NCBI RefSeq assembly: GCF_001482365.1
Contig: NZ_CP013254.1
Location: 3,286,001-3,350,000, forward strand
Reading direction: 5' to 3'
Length of the DNA: 64,000 bases
Source of the DNA: Kocuria flava
GTDB taxonomy: Bacteria > Actinomycetota > Actinomycetes > Actinomycetales > Micrococcaceae
The notes under the pieces are model-generated. The model searched no databases. It saw nothing but the letters and a program-made list of their open reading frames with translations, and was not told where the DNA came from. The position numbers and the translations under genes were made by a program. This document shows, piece by piece, positions 59,353-64,000 of this stretch (position 1 is its first letter; each line of letters opens with the position of its first letter).

Positions 59353-60081
59353 TCAGTACAGGCCCGGCAGAAGGTGGTTGCGTGCGATCTGCTCGCCCCA
59401 GACCACGGCCACGAGGGCGCCGGCGAGCATCGACGGCCCGAACGACACGTCGCTGCGCAGCCCGCCCCGCCGGCTCGCCAGGACGGCCAGTCCCACGAGC
59501 GCGCCGACCACCGAGGCGAGGACCGCACCCACGAAGAGCGCACCCCAGCCCTGGTAGCCGAGGAACAGGCCCAGCACGGCGGCGAGCTTGACGTCGCCCA
59601 TGCCGAGTCCGGCCGGCGAGATGAGGGCCAGCACGAGGTAGAGCGCGAAGAGCACCACGGCGCCCAGCACGGCCCGGACCAGCGCTCCCCAGATGCCGTC
59701 CACCGCGGCAGCACAGGCCAGCAGCACGAACCCGAAGCCCAGGGCGGGCAGGACGACAGCGTTGGGCAGAAGGTGGTGGCGCAGGTCGATCACGGTGAGC
59801 ACGACCGCGGTCGCGGCGAGGAACAGGTGCGCCGGCAGCTGCCAGGACAGGCCGAAGACGAAGGCTGCGGCCGTGAAGAGCACCGCAGTGACCACCGCGA
59901 GGAGCGCTGAAGAATCGACACTGGAAGCAGGGGATTCAGCATCGGACGCGGAACCGTCGGGCAGCACGGGGGCGGGGCTGTGACGGCGGATCACCCGGGG
60001 CAGGAAGGCCCCCACGAGCGCCCCGGCGAGAGCGGCGACCAGCAGCAGCCAGAGGGGGGCGGCGCCCACGACGGTCTCCAC
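59353..60081 (-). CDS. A24-family prepilin peptidase (TadV/CpaA-like)
   Basis: A 242-residue polytopic membrane aspartyl protease. The catalytic Asp residues are in VIDLRHHLLPNAVVLPAL and GMGDVKLAAVLGLFLG. It has about seven hydrophobic helices and lacks the N-methylating Cys domain of type IV PilD. It should cleave the Flp and TadE leaders of cluster 2 and perhaps of cluster 1. The GTG start has AGGAG 7 bases before it. Confidence 0.9.
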   Translation of the reverse strand: METVVGAAPLWLLLVAALAGALVGAFLPRVIRRHSPAPVLPDGSASDAESPASSVDSSALLAVVTAVLFTAAAFVFGLSWQLPAHLFLAATAVVLTVIDLRHHLLPNAVVLPALGFGFVLLACAAAVDGIWGALVRAVLGAVVLFALYLVLALISPAGLGMGDVKLAAVLGLFLGYQGWGALFVGAVLASVVGALVGLAVLASRRGGLRSDVSFGPSMLAGALVAVVWGEQIARNHLLPGLY

Positions 60082-60413
60082 GCATCAGCTCCTGCGGGAC
60101 GGGGGCGCATCGGGGGACGCCCGGGGTCGGAGCCGTCCCCACTCCTGGGGGACGAACGGCACCGACACTAGCCGAAGGACCGGACCCGAAAGTGTCGCGG
60201 CACGTCGGACGGCATTTTGGAAGTGTCTCGGAAAGGTCCACCAAAAAGCACTGTCAAATCCTTCCTCACCATTGTGATTTCCGGAATACCGAGTTCCGTC
60301 ATTCCACGGCGAAAGGCGGCACAATCAGCAGAATTGTCCTTTCCCGGACATGCCGGAGACGTGCGGCTGACCACGAGACGCGGGCCCTGGCCGGCACCTC
60401 TCCGGCCGGCGGT
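60082..60413. other. AT-rich intergenic region with repeated AGTGTC-type motif
   Basis: This 332-bp gap has no credible gene. It is clearly lower in GC than its neighbours. On the minus strand TAGTGT (60165-60170) can serve as a -10 for the prepilin peptidase; instead of a -35 there is CCGCGACACTTTC (60188-60200), repeated as CCGAGACACTTCC exactly 31 bp upstream (60219-60231). A dyad ACAAT-N7-ATTGT lies at 60321-60337. Confidence 0.5.
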
Positions 60414-61391
60414 TCAGGCGGCGGCGAGCGCTGCGTCGTCGAGGACGGTGTCCTGCTCGGTCCAGCCGGTCTCCGGCGGATGCGCCAGGTGCCAGCGGAC
60501 GGACTCGGCCACCCGTTCCGCCGGGTCGCCGGGCGCCCAGCCGAGGACCTCCTGCGCCCGGTGCACGGAGGACAGCAGGTGCTGGGCAGGCGCGCCGGTG
60601 AGCACGAGCTCGGGCGGCAGCGCCGCGTCGGGCACCCGGACCAGCTCGAGGGACGCGCCGGCGGCCTCGACGATCTGCTCGAACCATGCCCGGATCGGCA
60701 GGACGGCCGGCTCGGCGAGGTTGAACGTCGCCCCGGCCGCGGCGGGGGTGTCCAGGGCGGCGAGCACGCCGGTGGCGACGTCGTCGACGTGGGCGCGCGA
60801 CCACAGCAGGTTCCCGGCTCCGATCGGCATGCGGGTGCGCCCGGCGCGGATCCGCCGCAGCACCACGTCCTCGCGGTGCTGCGCGTCGTGCGGGCCGTAG
60901 ACCATGGGCAGGCGCAGGACCACGGCCCCGCGCCCGGCCCAGGCCTCCTCGACGTCGAGCTTCTCGTAGTCCTCCGGGATCCCCGGCAGGCCGGCACCGC
61001 GGTACGGGCAGCGCTCGGCGCGCAGCGGGGCCTGCTCGTCGAGCGGCACCGCCGCGGTGCAGCGGCCGGTGCGCAGCCCGGTGTAGGCCTCGTAGACGTC
61101 GTGGCTGGAGAGCACCACGGTGGGCACCTCGGGGAGCGCGTCGAGCACCGCGGTCACGTCGGCGCGGGTCAGGGCGTAGGCGTCCACGACGGCCGTGGGC
61201 GCGAACTCGCGGATCCGGTCGGTGTGCCGGGCGAGATCGCGCCGGTCGGTGTGCAGGTGGCCCACCGGCACCCAGGGGCGCGGTTCGTGCCCGCCGCGGT
61301 GCACGACGAGCACGCGGTCCCCCCGCGCGTGCAGCCGCTCGACCACCCGGCGGCCGATGAAGGTCGTCCCGCCCAGCACCAGCACCCGCAT
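60414..61391 (-). CDS. NAD-dependent epimerase/dehydratase family protein
   Basis: A 325-residue extended SDR. It begins with the Rossmann motif MRVLVLGGTTFIGRRVVERL. The catalytic Tyr-x3-Lys is found as YEKLDVEEAW rather than a clear YxxxK, so the active site may be altered; VVLRLPMVYGP is typical. The ATG lies 8 bases after GGGAGG. The substrate is probably a nucleotide sugar, but this is inferred from the family only. Confidence 0.82.
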   Translation of the reverse strand: MRVLVLGGTTFIGRRVVERLHARGDRVLVVHRGGHEPRPWVPVGHLHTDRRDLARHTDRIREFAPTAVVDAYALTRADVTAVLDALPEVPTVVLSSHDVYEAYTGLRTGRCTAAVPLDEQAPLRAERCPYRGAGLPGIPEDYEKLDVEEAWAGRGAVVLRLPMVYGPHDAQHREDVVLRRIRAGRTRMPIGAGNLLWSRAHVDDVATGVLAALDTPAAAGATFNLAEPAVLPIRAWFEQIVEAAGASLELVRVPDAALPPELVLTGAPAQHLLSSVHRAQEVLGWAPGDPAERVAESVRWHLAHPPETGWTEQDTVLDDAALAAA

Positions 61392-61458
61392 GCCCACGCC
61401 TCCCGCGCTCCGCTCCGGTCCTGCTGTGCGCCAGTGTCCCAGAGGAGCGGGCGGGCCG

Positions 61459-62673
61459 TCACGGGTGCGCCGGCAGGTCCTCCAGCACCGCGAGCGCCGC
61501 GGCGAGCCCGTCCTCCTGACGGATCCGCTCCCCCACCTCCTGGGCCCTGCGGCGGCAGCCGAGCGCCTCGCCGACGGCCGCGGTGAGCGCCGTCGTCGTC
61601 AGCCTGCGCCGCGACAGGGGCGCGGGGCCGAGGCCCCGCGCGTGGACCTGCCGCCCCCAGAACGGCTGGTCGGCCAGGAAGGGGACGACGACGGCGGGCA
61701 CGCCCGCCCGCGCCACCGCGTGCACGGTGCCGGCGCCGCCGTGGTGGACGGCCGCCGCGGCGTGCGGGGCCAGCAGGTCCAGCGGCGCCCCGGCCCGCAC
61801 GAGCACGTCCGGGCCGGCGCAGTCCTCGGACAGGGCGAGCCCGCCCCAGCCGGTGAGCAGCAGCGTGCGCAGCCCGTGGGCCCGGGCGGCCCCGACCACG
61901 GCACGTCCCCGGGCGAGCGGGTCCCCGGCGGCCATCGAGCCGAAGATCGCGAGCAGGAAGGGCCCGCTGCGGGCGAAGTCCTCGACGGCGGGCTCCAGCG
62001 CCGCTCCGGGCGAGGAGTCGTGCCAGGCGCCGGTGAGGTGGACGCTCGCCGGCCAGTCGGCGGGCCGGGCCAGCAGCTGGGGGCTCGCGGCCACGAGCGT
62101 CGCGGTCGGCGGCGCCAGGGCGGCCGCCACGGCGCCGGTGTTCCCGCCCGGCAGCGAGGCGCACGCGCGGAGGAGATCGCGGCGGAACATCCGGGTGGCG
62201 CCGCGGCCCACGGCGTAGGTGGACCGGTTGAGAGGCCCGAGGTCCCGGTGCACCACGCCGGGCGCGGGGAACTCGCCGGTCGGGGTGAGCACGGGCACCG
62301 CCTCGACGAGCACGTGCGGCACCCCGAGGGCCCGGGCCGCGGCGGGTGCGGTGAGGACCTTGGCGTGGTGGACCACCGCGTCGGGCCGGAAGGCGAGGGT
62401 CTCGCGCACCGCGGCGGCCAGCATCCGCCGCATGCCCGGGCCCACCTCGCGGCGGAAGTACCGCACGGCCGTCCACGGGGAGATGCCGTGCTCGGCGACC
62501 AGCCGGTGGAAGTCGACGTCGAGGCCGACCGCGTCCAGCCCGGCGAGGTCCACCCCCGGGTTCTCGGGGACGCCGAGGCGGACCTCGTGGCCGGCGGCGG
62601 TCGCGCGGTGGGCCAGCGCCGCGAAGGGCTCGACGTCCCCGCGGGTGCCCGAGGTCAGCAGCAGCAGTCGCAC
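61459..62673 (-). CDS. GT1-family glycosyltransferase (UGT/macrolide type)
   Basis: A 404-residue GT-B enzyme. The N-terminus has LTSGTRGDVEPFAALAHRATAAGHEV, typical of sterol/macrolide-type transferases. The donor-binding region has HHGGAGTVHAVARAGVPAVVVPFLADQPFWG, matching the conserved HHGGxGT...P...DQ motif. It transfers a sugar from a nucleotide donor to a small lipophilic acceptor (lipid, carotenoid or antibiotic). GTG start; a CACACT element 6 bases upstream may give a leaderless transcript. Confidence 0.9.
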   Translation of the reverse strand: MRLLLLTSGTRGDVEPFAALAHRATAAGHEVRLGVPENPGVDLAGLDAVGLDVDFHRLVAEHGISPWTAVRYFRREVGPGMRRMLAAAVRETLAFRPDAVVHHAKVLTAPAAARALGVPHVLVEAVPVLTPTGEFPAPGVVHRDLGPLNRSTYAVGRGATRMFRRDLLRACASLPGGNTGAVAAALAPPTATLVAASPQLLARPADWPASVHLTGAWHDSSPGAALEPAVEDFARSGPFLLAIFGSMAAGDPLARGRAVVGAARAHGLRTLLLTGWGGLALSEDCAGPDVLVRAGAPLDLLAPHAAAAVHHGGAGTVHAVARAGVPAVVVPFLADQPFWGRQVHARGLGPAPLSRRRLTTTALTAAVGEALGCRRRAQEVGERIRQEDGLAAALAVLEDLPAHP

Positions 62674-62764
62674 GGTCCCAGTGTGCTCCTCCCCCTCCGC
62701 CGCGGCACGGAACGTCCGCGCCGGGATGTGACGGAGCCGCCGTTAGCGCGTCCGGGGCGCTTCC

Positions 62765-62770
62765 TAGCAT
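62765..62770 (+). promoter_or_regulatory. -10 element TAGCAT of the VOC gene
   Basis: TAGCAT lies 85 bases before the start codon; the -35 region (GTTAGC) is weak. The gene has its own ribosome-binding site. Confidence 0.4.
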
Positions 62771-62855
62771 GAGGAGTGTCGGGGGTCACACCGGCCGGCG
62801 CGGCCTCCCGGCACATCCATCCCGAACGTGAGCAGCACTGCGGAGGACGATCGTC

Positions 62856-63641
62856 ATGACCACGCACTCGAACCCCTGGCCCGCCGGCACGCCCTGCTGG
62901 GTGGACCTGATGGCCACCGACCTGGAGCGGACCCAGGCCTTCTACCGCGACGTCCTCGGCTGGGACTACACCGCGTCCCAGCCCGAGTACGGCGGCTACT
63001 GCAACGCCCAGGTCGGCGGCGAGATGGTCGCGGGCCTCTCCCCCACGATGGAGGGCATGGAGTCCGCCCCGCACGCGTGGTCGGTCTACCTCGCGACCGG
63101 CGACATCGCCGCCCACGCCACGACGGCCGTGGAGGCTGGCGCCACGCAGGTCTACGAGCCGATGGAGGTCGGGCCCTTCGGCTCGATGGCGATACTCACG
63201 GACCCCACCGGGGCGACCTTCGGGCTGTGGCAGGCCAAGGAGCACGTCGGCTTCACTCGCACCGAGGAGCCGGGCGCGGTGGCCTGGTGCGACCTGATGA
63301 CCGCCGACCCGGCCGCGGCCCGGGACTTCTACGGCCGGCTCTTCGGCTACGAGTACCAGGACATCGGCGGCGAGTCGATGCCCTACGCCCTGTTCACGGT
63401 CCCCGGCGGGGACCGGCCGGCCGGCGGGATCGGCGGCCCGGACCCGAACGCCGGGGCCGCCCAGCCCGGGTGGGGCGTGGCCTTCCAGGTCGAGGACGTC
63501 GACGCCGCCGCCGAGCGGGTGCGCACCGCCGGGGGCACGGTCAGCTCGGAGCCCTCGGACTTCGAGTACGGGCGCATGGCGGTGGCGGCCGGCCCGGACG
63601 GCGAGGTCTTCGTCATCATGACCCCGTCGGAGTCGATGTAG
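62856..63641 (+). CDS. Two-domain VOC (glyoxalase/bleomycin resistance-like) protein
   Basis: A 261-residue protein with two VOC repeats: PCWVDLMATDLERTQAFYRDVLGWDY (about 10-120) and VAWCDLMTADPAAARDFYGRLFGYEY (about 140-255), each followed by a metal-ligand-type Glu/His region and FGLWQAKEH or VFVIMTP. Similar actinobacterial proteins have been described as hydrolase- or antigen-like; activity is unknown. The ATG follows GGAGGA. Confidence 0.88.
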   Translation: MTTHSNPWPAGTPCWVDLMATDLERTQAFYRDVLGWDYTASQPEYGGYCNAQVGGEMVAGLSPTMEGMESAPHAWSVYLATGDIAAHATTAVEAGATQVYEPMEVGPFGSMAILTDPTGATFGLWQAKEHVGFTRTEEPGAVAWCDLMTADPAAARDFYGRLFGYEYQDIGGESMPYALFTVPGGDRPAGGIGGPDPNAGAAQPGWGVAFQVEDVDAAAERVRTAGGTVSSEPSDFEYGRMAVAAGPDGEVFVIMTPSESM

Positions 63642-63662
63642 CCGCCCGGGGACGGCCGCCGG

Positions 63663-63689
63663 CGGGCCGGGGCGAGGCGCCCCGGCCCG
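63663..63689 (+). terminator. Terminator after the VOC gene
   Basis: A perfect 12-bp stem CGGGCCGGGGCG with complement, 3-base loop AGG, then TTCGG. It lies between convergent genes. Confidence 0.75.
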
Positions 63690-63700
63690 TTCGGCCGGGC

Positions 63701-64000
63701 TCAGCCGAGCAGGATCACGTCCAGCCGGCGCGGGCCGTGGACGCCCTCGACGCGCTCGAGCTCGATGTCCGAGGTCGCCGAGGGGCCGGAGATCATCGTG
63801 ACCGGCGCGGTCGGCTCGATCCGGGCCAGGGCCTCGGGGATCAGCTCCACCACCGTCTCCAGCGGGACGATGCAGATGTGGTGGTCGGGCACGAGGCTGA
63901 TCGCCCGCCGGCCCTCGTCGGGGCGGCCGGTGAGGAAGATCGTGCCGGTCTCGGCGCACGAGACGGTGGAGGAGGTGACCACGGCGTCGACCGCGTTGAG
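63701..64000 (-). CDS. lutC: LUD-domain protein (LutC/YkgG type), C-terminal part
   Basis: Only the last 99 residues are in the window: LNAVDAVVTSSTVSCAETGTIFL, VPDHHICIV and ISGPSATSDIELERVEGVHGPR, the diagnostic end of LutC. LutC is a subunit of the lutABC L-lactate oxidation complex. The rest of the gene, and probably lutB and lutA, would lie beyond the right edge. Confidence 0.88.
   Translation of the reverse strand, partial: LNAVDAVVTSSTVSCAETGTIFLTGRPDEGRRAISLVPDHHICIVPLETVVELIPEALARIEPTAPVTMISGPSATSDIELERVEGVHGPRRLDVILLG

Noticed and set aside
60192..61586. Plus-strand open frame running from the AT-rich gap into the epimerase region
   Set aside because: No ribosome-binding site, no domain, and it is antisense to the epimerase gene for most of its length.

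Overview
The window is about 70% or more GC, uses almost only G/C-ending codons, and has the leaderless promoters and gene order of a high-GC actinobacterium. The order tad-like cluster with DEAH helicase, nth, CoA-type NUDIX, MarP-like protease, crp, RidA, ponA and metallophosphoesterase follows the actinobacterial block known from Mycobacterium tuberculosis around Rv3649-Rv3683. I infer a member of the Micrococcaceae (Kocuria/Micrococcus-like). The genus cannot be shown from this sequence alone.

Layout. 1-7931: a sugar-uptake and hydrolysis operon (ABC permease end, binding lipoprotein, MsmX/UgpC-type ATPase, GH2 beta-galactosidase, GH13 alpha-glucosidase). 7983-15344: a DEAH helicase convergent with a compact seven-gene tad-like secretion cluster (cluster 1). 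15497-20954: a family A DNA polymerase-like protein and a large XRE-ATPase-WD40 protein. 21067-32447: the conserved core block (NUDIX, nth, acs, aroQ, MarP-like protease, crp, NUDIX, RidA, DUF4177, ponA, phosphoesterase). 32487-42412: small hydrolases, a fused FAD/Fe-S D-lactate/glycolate-type dehydrogenase, an OhrR-like regulator with an alkenal/quinone reductase, a cyclase, a HAD phosphatase, a PQQ-like propeller protein and a secreted M28 peptidase. 42658: tRNA-Pro(CGG). 43014-60081: a Flp/Tad pilus locus (cluster 2) with a sortase and surface proteins. 60414-64000: epimerase, glycosyltransferase, VOC protein and the end of a LutC-type gene.

The main result is that cluster 2 has been hit three times by different insertion sequences, and each event can be reconstructed to the base. 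An IS256-family element (45892-47303, 8-bp duplication) splits a class F-type sortase. An ISL3-family element (48931-50420, 8-bp duplication) splits tadB. An IS5-family element (56521-59134, TAA duplication) sits 28 bases upstream of the flp pilin start codon and strands a good candidate promoter on its far side. Removing the first two elements plus one duplication copy restores uninterrupted reading frames. The IS5-type element also carries a DHA2 drug exporter as a passenger. The exporter is preceded by a possible leaderless 18-codon leader peptide whose stop codon lies in the loop of a strong hairpin, which suggests a mobile attenuator-controlled resistance module. The rest of the Tad machinery (pilin, TadE, TadG, CpaB, CpaE, CpaF, TadC, prepilin peptidase) is still open.

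Regulatory sites supported here include a FadR/LldR-type TGGT-N3-ACCA palindrome on the dehydrogenase promoter, a perfect 14-bp palindrome before the OhrR-like gene, a crp promoter, and a recurrent -10/N6-7/start-codon arrangement indicating leaderless transcripts.
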